The notes beneath the pieces are model-generated. The model worked only from the letters and a program-made list of their open reading frames with translations, searched no databases and was not told the origin of the DNA. DNA of 64,000 bases from Acetivibrio mesophilus (GTDB lineage: Bacteria > Bacillota > Clostridia > Acetivibrionales > Acetivibrionaceae), in contig NZ_RLII01000013.1 in assembly GCF_004102745.1 (NCBI RefSeq), positions 1 to 64,000 of the forward strand, read 5' to 3'. The position numbers and the translations under genes are program-made. Positions 38,108-47,480 of the stretch are shown one piece after another. Numbering within the stretch: position 1 is the first letter of the stretch; each line of letters opens with the position of its first letter.

Positions 38108-38769
38108 TACATTTGAGCCTCCTCGCCATTATTTGAAGCCCCGCAAGGCATGGGACATGATTCACAGCCCTTATGCTCAATCTTTACTGCTGAGAATTTA
38201 TTTATGGCTGCCAATATAAATCCAAACGCCAGAAACCCTCCGGGAGGAAGTATCATGATTATTGCCGGTTCAAAAACTCCACCGGTAACATTCATTCCAA
38301 ACCATGTGCCGTTCCCAAGTATCTCTCTAAAACTTCCCATAACAAGAAGTGCAAGGGTAAAGCCTATCCCCATACCCACACCATCAAGAATCGACATAAC
38401 GGGATTATTCTTGTTTGCAAACATCTCTGCCCTGGCAAGTATTATACAGTTTACAACTATAAGAGGTATAAATATGCCTAACTGTTTATCAATAGCAGGA
38501 AGGTATGCCTTAAGAAGCATCTGCACTATTGTCACAAAACCCGAAATAATTGTTATATAGGCTGGTATTCTGACTTTGTCAGGTATTACTTTTCTCAAAA
38601 GGGAAATCACTGCATTTGAACCCATCAACACCAGTGTAACAGCAGCACCCATTCCAATAGCATTTTCGGCCGATGTTGTTACAGCCAAAGTAGGGCAAGT
38701 ACCAAGAACGAGCCTGAATACCGGATTCTCCTTTATTATCCCTTTCGTTACAGTCTTAAAACCGCTCAT
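38107..38769 (-). CDS. rnfE: Rnf complex membrane subunit E
   Basis: A 220-residue membrane protein, the paralogue partner of RnfA. NPVFRLVLGTCPTLAVT near the N-terminus carries the conserved Cys for the shared iron-sulfur centre, and six helices follow. The C-terminal tail contains a short Cys pair (CESCPMPC) that standard RnfE proteins often lack. It starts 1 bp after the rnfG stop. Confidence 0.95.
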   Translation of the reverse strand: MSGFKTVTKGIIKENPVFRLVLGTCPTLAVTTSAENAIGMGAAVTLVLMGSNAVISLLRKVIPDKVRIPAYITIISGFVTIVQMLLKAYLPAIDKQLGIFIPLIVVNCIILARAEMFANKNNPVMSILDGVGMGIGFTLALLVMGSFREILGNGTWFGMNVTGGVFEPAIIMILPPGGFLAFGFILAAINKFSAVKIEHKGCESCPMPCGASNNGEEAQM

Positions 38770-38770
38770 T

Positions 38771-39364
38771 TCATAAATCCCCCTCTAATTTGCTAAGCTC
38801 CGTGTTAACATTAAGAGCTGCCTGAACTGCTTTTGTTACAGCCTTTGAAGTTATGGTCGCTCCGCTTATGGCATCAATCTCTTCATCCTTTGTCTTGTTA
38901 TTTTTCACCACAGTCAGCGCACCCTTTGGCGAAATACCCTGAAACTGGGATATAAAAGGTTCATCTTTTGCTTTGGAACCAAGACCCGGTGTTTCATTGT
39001 TGTCACCAATCTTTACTCCGGTTATTGTCCCTTCGCTGTCTATCCCCACTGTTATTTTTATCGTGCCTCCATACCCCTTTGTTTCTGTAAGGAACACTCT
39101 GCCAATGGCATCTTCTCCTTTAAATCCTACAAATGCCTTCTTTACAGGAAAAAGAGCCTCATTATCGTTTATTACTGCCTCAAGACCTTGAATTTCTTCA
39201 AAGCTTTCGGCCAAGGACAATACTTCTTTTCTTGCACTCTCCTCCTCTAGTCTTGCCGCCTCGGCTATCTTATCCTTTGTCAAGGAATTGGTAAATGCCA
39301 AAGCCAAAGTAACAACGGAACATATTAATAATAAAACTACTGTTGGTTTAACTATATCACTCAA
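38771..39364 (-). CDS. rnfG: Rnf complex flavoprotein subunit G
   Basis: A 197-residue protein with one N-terminal membrane helix and an extracytoplasmic FMN-binding domain. SGATITSKAV near the C-terminus contains the Thr that carries covalent FMN. The start is taken as the TTG at 39364 because GGAGGTGG lies 8 bases upstream inside the end of rnfD; the two genes overlap by 8 bp. An ATG further upstream at 39409 would overlap rnfD by 53 bp without a ribosome binding site. Confidence 0.92.
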   Translation of the reverse strand: MSDIVKPTVVLLLICSVVTLALAFTNSLTKDKIAEAARLEEESARKEVLSLAESFEEIQGLEAVINDNEALFPVKKAFVGFKGEDAIGRVFLTETKGYGGTIKITVGIDSEGTITGVKIGDNNETPGLGSKAKDEPFISQFQGISPKGALTVVKNNKTKDEEIDAISGATITSKAVTKAVQAALNVNTELSKLEGDL

Positions 39365-40313
39365 CTGCTTTTCCACCTCCAAAACTTTTGGGAACAGTAT
39401 ATCTATCAATCAATGGAACCATAATATTCATTATAAGGATTGCAAAGGATACCCCTTCCGGATAATTGGTAAAAAGTCTTATGATTCCCGTAAGAAGTCC
39501 ACATCCTATCGCCATAATTATCTGCCCTTTAATGGTCATAGGCGAAGTTGCATAATCCGTAGCCATATAAATTGCCCCCAGAATCAGACCGCCGGATAGT
39601 ATATGATATAAAAAGTCACCGTTAAATAATACCGAGCCACCAAACACCCATGTAAACAAACCCAGGGTTCCGATGTATGCCAGAGGTATTTGTGGACCTA
39701 TAACCCTTCTTGCCACAAGGTAAATCCCCCCTAGCAAAAGAGCTGCAGCAGAAACCTCTCCTATACATCCTCCTACATTACCCAAAAAAAGGTCTTTATA
39801 GGACGGAAAAACAATTGATGCCGTATCTTCTGCCTTCAACAAAGCAAGAGGAGTTGCCGAAGAAACTTCATCCACACCCGGTATTGCCCAATTTGTCATG
39901 TGTCCTGCATAGGAAATAAACAAAAACACTCTTGCCCCCAGTGCAGGATTTATAAAATTCTGCCCCAAACCGCCAAACAACTGTTTTATGACAACTACTG
40001 CCACAACTGCTCCTATCGCAACCATCCACAGAGGTGCTGTAGGCGGAAGGTTTAACGCCAGCAGAAGCCCTGTAACCACTGCACTCAAATCTGAAATTGT
40101 ATTGCTTCTTTTCATCAGCCTTCTTGAGAAATACTCTGACAACACGCAGGTCAAGATACTTACCAAAATCACCAGCAGTGTCCTAGGCCCAAAAAAGAAC
40201 ACGCCTGCCAATGACGCCGGAAGAAGGGCAATAATTACATCCAGCATTATCCGCCTTGTATTTGCATTATCCCTTATATGAGGCGATGATGATACTACAA
40301 AACTATTCTCCAA
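39357..40313 (-). CDS. rnfD: Rnf complex membrane flavoprotein subunit D
   Basis: A 318-residue protein with about nine membrane helices, part of the ion-conducting core. The sequence SSATPLALLK near 160 holds the Thr that is the usual covalent FMN site. It starts 1 bp after the rnfC stop and overlaps rnfG by 8 bp. Confidence 0.95.
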   Translation of the reverse strand: MENSFVVSSSPHIRDNANTRRIMLDVIIALLPASLAGVFFFGPRTLLVILVSILTCVLSEYFSRRLMKRSNTISDLSAVVTGLLLALNLPPTAPLWMVAIGAVVAVVVIKQLFGGLGQNFINPALGARVFLFISYAGHMTNWAIPGVDEVSSATPLALLKAEDTASIVFPSYKDLFLGNVGGCIGEVSAAALLLGGIYLVARRVIGPQIPLAYIGTLGLFTWVFGGSVLFNGDFLYHILSGGLILGAIYMATDYATSPMTIKGQIIMAIGCGLLTGIIRLFTNYPEGVSFAILIMNIMVPLIDRYTVPKSFGGGKAVE

Positions 40314-40314
40314 A

Positions 40315-41634
40315 TTATTTACCCCCTTTCGCTGCCGCCTGTTTTACCTGTGCCTTGCCAAGCCTTATTGACTGTACAAGATTTATCTTTGCCGGACACA
40401 CATAGGAACAGCTGCCACATTCAATGCAATCCATTACATGGTACTTATTAAGCTCTTCAATTTCTTCCTTTAACGAATTGTTATTCAGATAGAGAGGAAG
40501 TAAATTCATCGGACACGCTTTTACACACCTTCCGCACCTTATGCAAGCTTGCTCCTGAGGCAATACAGCACTTGTTTCATCAAAAGCCAGTAGCGCATTT
40601 GTATGCTTAAGCACCGGTGTATTTAGCGTAAACTGGGCTATTCCCATCATTGGTCCACCCATCAAAATCTTTTTTGGAACGATACCGAAACCTCCGCAGA
40701 AATTGAAAACTTCAGATACCGGTGTCCCTATCAAAGCCTCCACATTGGACGGTCTCTTAACTGAAGGTCCGTCCACCGTGACCCTTTTCTTTATAAGGGG
40801 CATTCCGGTCTTGGTATACTCCGATATAAACGACACACTGTTTACATTCATGACAATTACTCCAACATCCGCAGGCAACTTCCCAGGTGGAACTTTTCTT
40901 CCGGTTGTGGCATAAATAAGCATTTTCTCTGCACCTTGCGGATACCGGGATTTAAGCTTGATTACATTTATTTTATCGTTTGTTGCCGCAACACGAGTCA
41001 TCTCTTTTATGGCTTCCGGCTTGTTATCCTCAATACCTATCAGTACATTATCGATTTCAAGAACTTCCATAATAATATTGATTCCGCTGATTACATTCCA
41101 AGAGTTCTCAATAATTTCTCGGTAATCGGAAGTTATATATGGCTCACACTCAGCGGCATTGATAATCAATGTGTCTATCTTTATGCCTGGAGGAGGTGAA
41201 AGCTTGACATGAGCCGGAAATCCCGCACCGCCAAGTCCTACCAGTCCGGATTCCCGAATGACTGAAATAAATTCGTTGCTGTTGGAAAAATTAGGTGGTT
41301 TAATACCTTCATAGACTTCTTGATTTCCATCGGTCTTAATTTCCACTGATGTAACGTAAACCCCTCCCGCATAAAGCATCGGAGCTACATCGGTTACTGT
41401 TCCGGATACACTTGAATGGATGGGCGACGATATATACTTATTAGAATTCCCAATTATCTGTCCCACCCGAACAGTATCTCCCTTCTTCACACAGGGTTCG
41501 CACGGTGCTCCGATATGCTGAAGCATAGGAATTGTTACCTTTTCCGGAACCCCCATTTTGACCGTTTCACATCCAGCAGTATTTTTCGAATGAGGAACTG
41601 TAGTTCCCCCCCTAAAGAAATTCTTAACAAACAT
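40315..41634 (-). CDS. rnfC: Rnf complex NADH-binding subunit C
   Basis: A 439-residue peripheral subunit that reduces NAD+. GLGGAGFPAHVKL near 135 is the nucleotide/FMN-binding region, and two 4Fe-4S motifs near 365-420 (CIRCGRCVKAC and CIECGSCSYVC) pass electrons on. First gene of rnfCDGEAB. The ATG at 41634 has GGGG 8 bases ahead; a TTG 13 codons upstream lacks such a site. The whole complex couples ferredoxin oxidation to H+ or Na+ export, or runs in reverse. Confidence 0.95.
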   Translation of the reverse strand: MFVKNFFRGGTTVPHSKNTAGCETVKMGVPEKVTIPMLQHIGAPCEPCVKKGDTVRVGQIIGNSNKYISSPIHSSVSGTVTDVAPMLYAGGVYVTSVEIKTDGNQEVYEGIKPPNFSNSNEFISVIRESGLVGLGGAGFPAHVKLSPPPGIKIDTLIINAAECEPYITSDYREIIENSWNVISGINIIMEVLEIDNVLIGIEDNKPEAIKEMTRVAATNDKINVIKLKSRYPQGAEKMLIYATTGRKVPPGKLPADVGVIVMNVNSVSFISEYTKTGMPLIKKRVTVDGPSVKRPSNVEALIGTPVSEVFNFCGGFGIVPKKILMGGPMMGIAQFTLNTPVLKHTNALLAFDETSAVLPQEQACIRCGRCVKACPMNLLPLYLNNNSLKEEIEELNKYHVMDCIECGSCSYVCPAKINLVQSIRLGKAQVKQAAAKGGK

Positions 41635-42182
41635 TTGAATGACCCCATTTAAAATAGTTTTTATTTCCTGCAATAAAATTACACATAGCGCAAGTATCTG
41701 TCTTTTATATGCTCACTCTTTCATAATAACATATCGGCAATTTTAATAAAATATTTTGATTTGTGTAAAACAGGCAATTATTACCATGGCGCAAAATTAG
41801 TGGATTTTTGTAATCTTTGTAGGTATACTGTATACAACTTTAAATATTCCACAATGCATACTAAAAATGAGCAATTTCTACAATAAGCTATTCGAGTAGA
41901 GCAATAAACCCCATCCCCATTGACAGGTCTTTTTTATTTTCTTCGGCAGGTTATCTTTTTACACTGAATATTATATTTGCAACTCTCTAATAAGTCAAAT
42001 AAGAATTTGCCAAATTTCAAGACCTCATAATACCCGTTTGCATTCTATTTTCTATAAAACAGCGTTATCCTTATATTCGTTTGCATCGGTTTTTTTATAA
42101 ATTTACCAACATATATATTTATATAGGACTTTTGATTAAAGCATATCCCTTTATTAAATAATAGTATTGGAGAAGTAATGGT
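41635..42182. other. Divergent intergenic region upstream of rnfC and the YtvI-like gene
   Basis: About 550 bp with no supported gene. It should contain promoters for the rnf operon on the - strand and the YtvI-like gene on the + strand. No strong consensus promoter, riboswitch core or repeat was recognised, although the length is unusual for this window. Confidence 0.5.
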
Positions 42183-43250
42183 ATGAATTTTTTATGGAAA
42201 AAGCAAAAAAAAGCAATAATTAGTCTGTTGATCGTATCAATATTGCTAATCTTGCTCTATATTATAATGAATTATCTCTTTGCTCTTATTCTGCCTTTTT
42301 TAATTGCCATAATAATATCTTCTGTCAACGAGCCTCTTATTAACTGTATGGAAACAAAGCTTAGGTTGAGCAGAAAAATTGCCTCAGTCATATCCCTCAC
42401 TATTACGGTAAGCATAATTATCGTTTTGATTTCCTTATGTGTATTTAAAGTATATTATGAACTGGTAAAGCTTAATGCCAATCTCCCCCATTATATAGAA
42501 TCTTTTTCTGCCGCCGCCTCAAACTGCTACAGCCGTGTCAGCGTTTTTTATTATTATCTTCCGGAGAACCTGTCCGGTATCTTTGAGTATAATCTTAAAT
42601 CATTGCTGCCCAAGCTTGAGATTATAACCGGTCGAATAGCCGAATCAATTATAAATAGTATCGCCTCAATACCTAAAGCTGCAGTGTTCACTACTGTGAC
42701 TCTTTTATCTTCCTACTTTATTAGTAGTGACCGCAGAAAGATTAGAAGCTTTATTTACAGACAGCTCCCTGTAAATTTTAAGCAAGGTTTTATCGGCATC
42801 AAAAGCGACACCTTTTCAACTATAGCCGGATATATAAAGGCTCAGCTCATACTTATGTGCATTACCTTCATTGAAACCACTTTGGGTCTTATTGTCATAA
42901 AATCCGAATACGCAGTACTAATCGGCTTTATTGCTGCGATAGCAGATGCAGTGCCCATTGTAGGAACAGGCATTGTTCTATTTCCGCTTATAGCCTGGAA
43001 TTTTATCGGCGGAAACATTCAAATGGCTCTAGGCATAACGGCAGTATACCTTTTTGGAGTAATTTTAAGACAGATAATCGAGCCGAAAATAGTTGCAAGC
43101 CAGACAGGAATTCACCCCTTTGTAACCCTCATCTCAATGTATTTGGGAATGATGCTCTTCGGATTTCCGGGACTTTTCATAGGACCCATGTTTGTGACAA
43201 TTCTAAAAAGTCTCCACAAGTCCGGTCTTATAAGTGTATGGAGCGATTGA
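42183..43250 (+). CDS. YtvI-like membrane protein (AI-2E transporter family)
   Basis: A 355-residue integral membrane protein with about eight helices in the arrangement of the AI-2E/PerM family: two N-terminal helices, a long soluble helical segment (about 85-150), then six helices. The C-terminal block with IADAVPIVGTG near 258-268 and IEPKIVASQTGIHPF is typical. In spore formers the branch named YtvI is linked to sporulation; here that assignment rests on resemblance only. GGAGAAG precedes the ATG. Confidence 0.8.
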   Translation: MNFLWKKQKKAIISLLIVSILLILLYIIMNYLFALILPFLIAIIISSVNEPLINCMETKLRLSRKIASVISLTITVSIIIVLISLCVFKVYYELVKLNANLPHYIESFSAAASNCYSRVSVFYYYLPENLSGIFEYNLKSLLPKLEIITGRIAESIINSIASIPKAAVFTTVTLLSSYFISSDRRKIRSFIYRQLPVNFKQGFIGIKSDTFSTIAGYIKAQLILMCITFIETTLGLIVIKSEYAVLIGFIAAIADAVPIVGTGIVLFPLIAWNFIGGNIQMALGITAVYLFGVILRQIIEPKIVASQTGIHPFVTLISMYLGMMLFGFPGLFIGPMFVTILKSLHKSGLISVWSD

Positions 43251-43258
43251 TACATCAA

Positions 43259-44155
43259 CTACTTTCTATAGCCCATAACTACCCGGTCAATACCGGCTAG
43301 GTCCTTTACGCTTTTAATGGCGCAATAGCTTCTTTCCATAAGGCCCCAAACATCTTTTGCTTGGCCATACCCCACTTCAAAGGCCAGCAATGAGCCCGGG
43401 CTTAGAAGCTTTGTGGCTTCACAGGTTATGACCCTATAAAAGTCAAGGCCGTCCTCACCCCCATTTAGCGCCGTACCGGGTTCGAAATCCTTAACCTGCC
43501 TATGGAGGGTCTTTATTTCTTCCGCAGGTATATAGGGAGGATTGGAAACAATGATGTCAAAAATACCTTCCTCATTGTGTTCAGTGACTTTTGCAAAGGG
43601 ACTTTGAGCTATAGCATTAAAGAGTCCTCCAAAAACATCGCCCTTTAGAAAAGACACCCGGTCCTCCACACCGCACCTTCTTGCATTTGCTTCGGCTGTT
43701 GCCAGCGCTCCTTCCGAGATATCTACTGCCAGAACCCTGCAGTCCTTTACAAAGTGAGCAAGGCTTACAGCTATACATCCCGATCCGGTACCAATATCAA
43801 GTATTCTCGCATTCTTAAGTCCGGTATCCTTCACATGCCCTAATACAACCTCAACAAGGGTCTCGGTATCCTGTCTCGGTATCAGCACATCCGGTGTTAC
43901 GATAAAATCAAGAGACATAAACTCCTGATGTCCGGTTATATACTGAAGAGGCTTTCCCCTAACTCTTTCGTCAAGAAATGCTGCAAATTTTTCATACTCC
44001 TCATCCTTCATGCTGTAATCATCATGAGAATAGAGAAAACTCCTATCAACATTCAATACATGGCACAAAAGTACCCCGGCCTCCAGTGCCGGGGTATCAA
44101 TATCTGCTGACTTAAGCAGCTTTATCCCCTTTAAAAGGGCATCCTTTAGTATCAC
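43259..44155 (-). CDS. prmC: Peptide chain release factor N5-glutamine methyltransferase
   Basis: A 298-residue SAM enzyme that methylates the Gln of the GGQ motif in release factors. An N-terminal helical domain recognises the factor. The Rossmann core shows ILDIGTGSGCIAVSLA near 121-136 and the substrate-binding SNPPYIP near 198-204. It lies 12 bp after the YqhQ-type gene; the pair is commonly found near prfA and rpmE in clostridia. Confidence 0.95.
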   Translation of the reverse strand: MILKDALLKGIKLLKSADIDTPALEAGVLLCHVLNVDRSFLYSHDDYSMKDEEYEKFAAFLDERVRGKPLQYITGHQEFMSLDFIVTPDVLIPRQDTETLVEVVLGHVKDTGLKNARILDIGTGSGCIAVSLAHFVKDCRVLAVDISEGALATAEANARRCGVEDRVSFLKGDVFGGLFNAIAQSPFAKVTEHNEEGIFDIIVSNPPYIPAEEIKTLHRQVKDFEPGTALNGGEDGLDFYRVITCEATKLLSPGSLLAFEVGYGQAKDVWGLMERSYCAIKSVKDLAGIDRVVMGYRK

Positions 44156-44167
44156 GCTATCACCCTA

Positions 44168-45124
44168 TCACCATTTATCTTCTTCCTTGTTGTCCACCAA
44201 TACATTCTTCATGGCTTCAATAGCCACCTCTATCTGACTATCATCCGGCTCCCTTGTAGTAAATCCCTGGAACATCAATCCCGGTGTATTGATAATCCTT
44301 GCTATTTTTAACTGACTTCTTCCGCTTATCTTTATTATCTCATAGGATATGCCGGCTACCAAAGGAATCAAAATAACTCTAAGAAGTATGTTTATCCACA
44401 AGCCGTGCTGACCTACCAGCGAGAACACCAGTATACTTACTATCATAACTGTAAACAGAAAAGATGTCCCACACCGGGGATGTCTTGTTGAATATTTCTT
44501 GACATTCTCAACAGTGAGCTCCTCTTCATTCTCATAGCAGTGTATGGTCTTATGTTCTGCTCCGTGATACTGCCAAACCCTTTTGATATCCTTCATTGTC
44601 GATGTAAGAGCCATATACAGTATAAAAAGTCCAACCCTCACAATACCCTCAACTACATTATATATGATTGACCCCACACTTGTTGATTTGTCAATGGGCA
44701 AAAATGAGGCAACCAGGTTTGGAAGCACCATAAATAACAGTACACTGAAAATTATTGAAAATATAACCGAGATATAAATCAATACATCCTGCAGCTTATC
44801 ACCTAAAATTCGGTCAAGAAACTTATCAACCTTCGAAGGCTCTTTGCCTTCATCTTCTTCCAAATCTACAAACTCTGCCGAATACATCAATGCCTTAATT
44901 CCAAGAACCATCTGCTTAAAAATACCTACAAATCCCCGTATTATTGGGAGCTTCGAAAATTTACTCTTTTTGGGAACAGGTCTTTTTTCAACGATGATTT
45001 CCCCATCAGGCTTTCTTATTGCAATGGCAGCCTCCTTTGGGCCTATCATCATAAGTCCCTCAATTAGGGCCTGTCCACCTATGCTAGTCATATGCCTGGG
45101 TTTCTCAAAAATATCCTGTTTCAT
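44168..45124 (-). CDS. YqhQ-type membrane protein (DUF1385)
   Basis: A 318-residue membrane protein of unknown biochemical role. The N-terminal GGQALIEGLMMIGP and the later HGAEHKTIHCYE and HPRCGTSF blocks are family hallmarks, followed by several membrane helices. The His and Glu residues look like a metal site, but no reaction is established. The ATG at 45124 has GAGG 6 bases ahead; a GTG 4 codons upstream is part of that site. It forms a unit with prmC. Confidence 0.9.
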   Translation of the reverse strand: MKQDIFEKPRHMTSIGGQALIEGLMMIGPKEAAIAIRKPDGEIIVEKRPVPKKSKFSKLPIIRGFVGIFKQMVLGIKALMYSAEFVDLEEDEGKEPSKVDKFLDRILGDKLQDVLIYISVIFSIIFSVLLFMVLPNLVASFLPIDKSTSVGSIIYNVVEGIVRVGLFILYMALTSTMKDIKRVWQYHGAEHKTIHCYENEEELTVENVKKYSTRHPRCGTSFLFTVMIVSILVFSLVGQHGLWINILLRVILIPLVAGISYEIIKISGRSQLKIARIINTPGLMFQGFTTREPDDSQIEVAIEAMKNVLVDNKEEDKW

Positions 45125-45182
45125 CCTAGACCTCACTTATAGTTTTATTAAATTTATTATACATTATTAAATTTATAAACTC

Positions 45183-45247
45183 AATAAAAACTCTAGCTTA
45201 TCGAGATCCCTCGTTATTACTGATTTCACTTATTCCAAGGCTTCAAA
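45183..45247 (-). repeat. Decayed copy (C') of the two-hairpin repeat
   Basis: Aligned over its length with the other copies it keeps the AATAAAA start, the ATCGAG loop and the TTATTCCAAG end, but both stems are broken by substitutions. It lies 70 bp from copy C in the same orientation, between copy C and the YqhQ-type gene. Confidence 0.6.
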
Positions 45248-45317
45248 CAATTTTCTTTTCTTCTTTATTACAGTCAAGCTTGATATTTCCACCGTTTTGT
45301 ATGATTTAGAGGACAAA

Positions 45318-45383
45318 AATAAAAGCTCGGGACATTGAGTTCCTTCGCTTTTACGTCTTTTATTTTACTCGAAGAGCTAAAAA
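45318..45383 (-). repeat. Terminator-associated two-hairpin repeat, copy C
   Basis: The first hairpin is intact with a G-T wobble (GGGAC/GTTCC inside AAAAGC/GCTTTT). The second is partly degraded (ACGTCTT against AAGAGCT). It begins 1 bp beyond the motB terminator hairpin on the - strand. Confidence 0.85.
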
Positions 45384-45384
45384 A

Positions 45385-45414
45385 GACTTTATGGTTTTGA
45401 TTTGCCATAAAGCC
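45385..45414 (-). terminator. Terminator of motAB
   Basis: GGCTTTATGG and CCATAAAGTC arms around a 10-base loop, followed by TTTTTTAG on the - strand, 28 bp past the motB stop and directly followed by repeat copy C. Confidence 0.85.
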
Positions 45415-45442
45415 TTTTGTTATCATAATTTTATTGTATCCA

Positions 45443-46240
45443 TTATTTATCTATTACGATATCAATTCTCCTATTTTTCTGTCTATTCTCTTCTGTGTCG
45501 TTAGGTGCTATAGGTTTAAATTCACCGTTACCGGTAGCAGTAAGCTTTTCCGGATTTACTCCGCTTTCCTCTACAAGAAACAACACTACATTGGTTGCCC
45601 TCTTCGTAGACAATTCCCAGTTTGTAGGAAACAACATCGTGTTTATCGGCAAATTGTCTGTATGCCCCTGTATGGTAGCACCTCTATTCAGCTCTTTTAG
45701 AAGCTCACCAATCTTTTTTAATGCCTCTTTTCCTGATGGCTTTATGTCTGCTTTACCAAGGTCAAAGAGTATGACAGAGTCTATTCTGACTGTCAAATAT
45801 GTATTATCTTCAATCACCTTTACATATTCATTCAGTTCCATTTCCTCAACAAGACTTTGCACATCCTCAACAAAATCTTCGATTTTTTGGGCCTCACTAG
45901 CAGCATTTCCCCCTGTAAAAGCCCCAATTTCAGCACTTTTTCCTTCATTAAAAGCTTCGTCGCCGTCCTCCATTATATCCCCGGAAACGTTGTTCTCCTT
46001 TACATTGTAAACCACTGTTCCGTCATTATAACCATAAATACCTCCGCTGCCGCTTCCCATAAAGGCCGCACTCAGCGAATTTGTAATCTGTTGAAATTTT
46101 TCGCTGTCAACACTCGACATGGAGAACAAGAGCACAAAAAAGGTGAGCAACAGTGTAACCATATCACTGTAAGTTGTCATCCATTCGGGTGCACCTTCTG
46201 ACGGTTCATCCTCCGGCATCTGCCTTCTTGGTTTTTTCAT
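45443..46240 (-). CDS. motB: Flagellar motor stator protein MotB
   Basis: A 265-residue stator subunit. The single N-terminal membrane helix has the proton-path Asp (Asp26 in TYSDMVTLLLTFF). A linker rich in Gly and acidic residues follows, then an OmpA-like peptidoglycan-binding domain from about 140, with GHTDNLP near 190 and NRRIDIVI at the end. It lies 13 bp after motA. Confidence 0.94.
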   Translation of the reverse strand: MKKPRRQMPEDEPSEGAPEWMTTYSDMVTLLLTFFVLLFSMSSVDSEKFQQITNSLSAAFMGSGSGGIYGYNDGTVVYNVKENNVSGDIMEDGDEAFNEGKSAEIGAFTGGNAASEAQKIEDFVEDVQSLVEEMELNEYVKVIEDNTYLTVRIDSVILFDLGKADIKPSGKEALKKIGELLKELNRGATIQGHTDNLPINTMLFPTNWELSTKRATNVVLFLVEESGVNPEKLTATGNGEFKPIAPNDTEENRQKNRRIDIVIDK

Positions 46241-46253
46241 AATTACACCTCAC

Positions 46254-47084
46254 TTATACAGCAGCCTCTCTGCCTTTTTCATTTCTCTCGCTTCTTCTTT
46301 CTTCTGAAGCCTGATTTGTCATCTGATCATATTCAAGCTTTTGTTTTGGCGAAAGGAAGGTTTTCAGTTTATGCTCCAATATCCTTGGGTTTTCTCCTGC
46401 TTGTATAGACAAAACCCCTTCAATAATCATCTTTTTCTCCTGTATTTCTTCCTTGCTCTTTTGAGACAGCTTACTTGCAATAGGGTTACATATTAGATTG
46501 GCAAGAACGCTTCCATAGAAAGTTGTAACTAATGCTATCGCCATAGCTGAACCAATTGCTGAGGGATCATCCAATGCTTCCAACAGCTGTATAAGCCCTA
46601 TAAGAGTACCAATCATTCCCCATGCCGGAAATTGTGAAGCCATGGTCTTAAATAATCCTGCACCTTTATCATGGCGGGCTTTCATATTCTCCAACTCAAG
46701 ATCCATTGTGTCAACTATAACTTCCGGTTCAACACCGTCAACAACCAATTGGAGAGATTGCTTTAGAAAGTCATTATCGATATTTTCCTGTTCTGACTCA
46801 AGAGAAAGCAAACCTTCTCTTCTAGCCTTAAGCGAAAGCTCGACCAGCATCTTGATGGTGTCCTGAGGCCTAGATTCCTTCCCAGCCAGCACCTTTACAA
46901 CCACCTTCATAATCTTTGCAAACTCGGTGATCTTACAGGAGATAAGAGTGGCACAAAGTCCTCCGCCAAGAACAATAATAATCGACGGGAGATGCACGAA
47001 GGACCATATTCTTCCTCCAATCATAATAGACCATATTAAACATACAATACCTACAATCATTCCTATAAGAGTAGCTAGATCCAT
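46254..47084 (-). CDS. motA: Flagellar motor stator protein MotA
   Basis: A 276-residue membrane protein with four helices and a large cytosolic loop. PAWGMIGTLIGLIQLL near 155-170 contains the conserved prolines and glycines of the third helix, and ALVTTFYGSVLANL the fourth. It forms the ion channel with MotB, the next gene. GGCGAG precedes the ATG and a sigma-D-like promoter lies upstream. Confidence 0.94.
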   Translation of the reverse strand: MDLATLIGMIVGIVCLIWSIMIGGRIWSFVHLPSIIIVLGGGLCATLISCKITEFAKIMKVVVKVLAGKESRPQDTIKMLVELSLKARREGLLSLESEQENIDNDFLKQSLQLVVDGVEPEVIVDTMDLELENMKARHDKGAGLFKTMASQFPAWGMIGTLIGLIQLLEALDDPSAIGSAMAIALVTTFYGSVLANLICNPIASKLSQKSKEEIQEKKMIIEGVLSIQAGENPRILEHKLKTFLSPKQKLEYDQMTNQASEERRSERNEKGREAAV

Positions 47085-47128
47085 AAATTCTCGCCTTCTA
47101 TCCTTATATTTTTGAACCTGCTATCTAT

Positions 47129-47156
47129 ATATCGGAATAATTAAGTAATAAGATTA
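47129..47156 (-). promoter_or_regulatory. Sigma-D (flagellar) promoter candidate for motAB
   Basis: TAAT (47156-47153), 16 bases, then TCCGATAT (47136-47129) resembles the flagellar sigma consensus TAAA-N15-GCCGATAA. It lies 45 bp ahead of motA, where a flagellar promoter is expected. Confidence 0.5.
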
Positions 47157-47480
47157 TAATTTCCTATGTTTTTTTATTCTTTTATTCTATTGACTCATTA
47201 AACCTTGATAACTACTGCATCTGTGTCCTTAAATAAACATATTCTTCTGTATTAATGGCAAAAATCGCTTTATTTTTTATCTTATTTGCGATATAATGAT
47301 ACTGGGAAAAAGTATATTTTTCCTTTTTATAAACATCTGTAGTCTTACTCATATAATCATATGTAAAAGAGGAGTGATAGAATTAACCTCGTTTGAACTT
47401 ATTGTTCACAACCTTATGTAAAAATCATATAATTTAGAAAGAAGATTAACAAAGATAAGAAATTTTGGGGAGGAATCACA
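47157..47480. other. Intergenic region between motA and the stalk-domain protein
   Basis: About 320 bp without a supported gene. TATAAT near 47293 may be the -10 box of a + strand promoter for the gene at 47481, but its -35 is poor. Confidence 0.4.
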
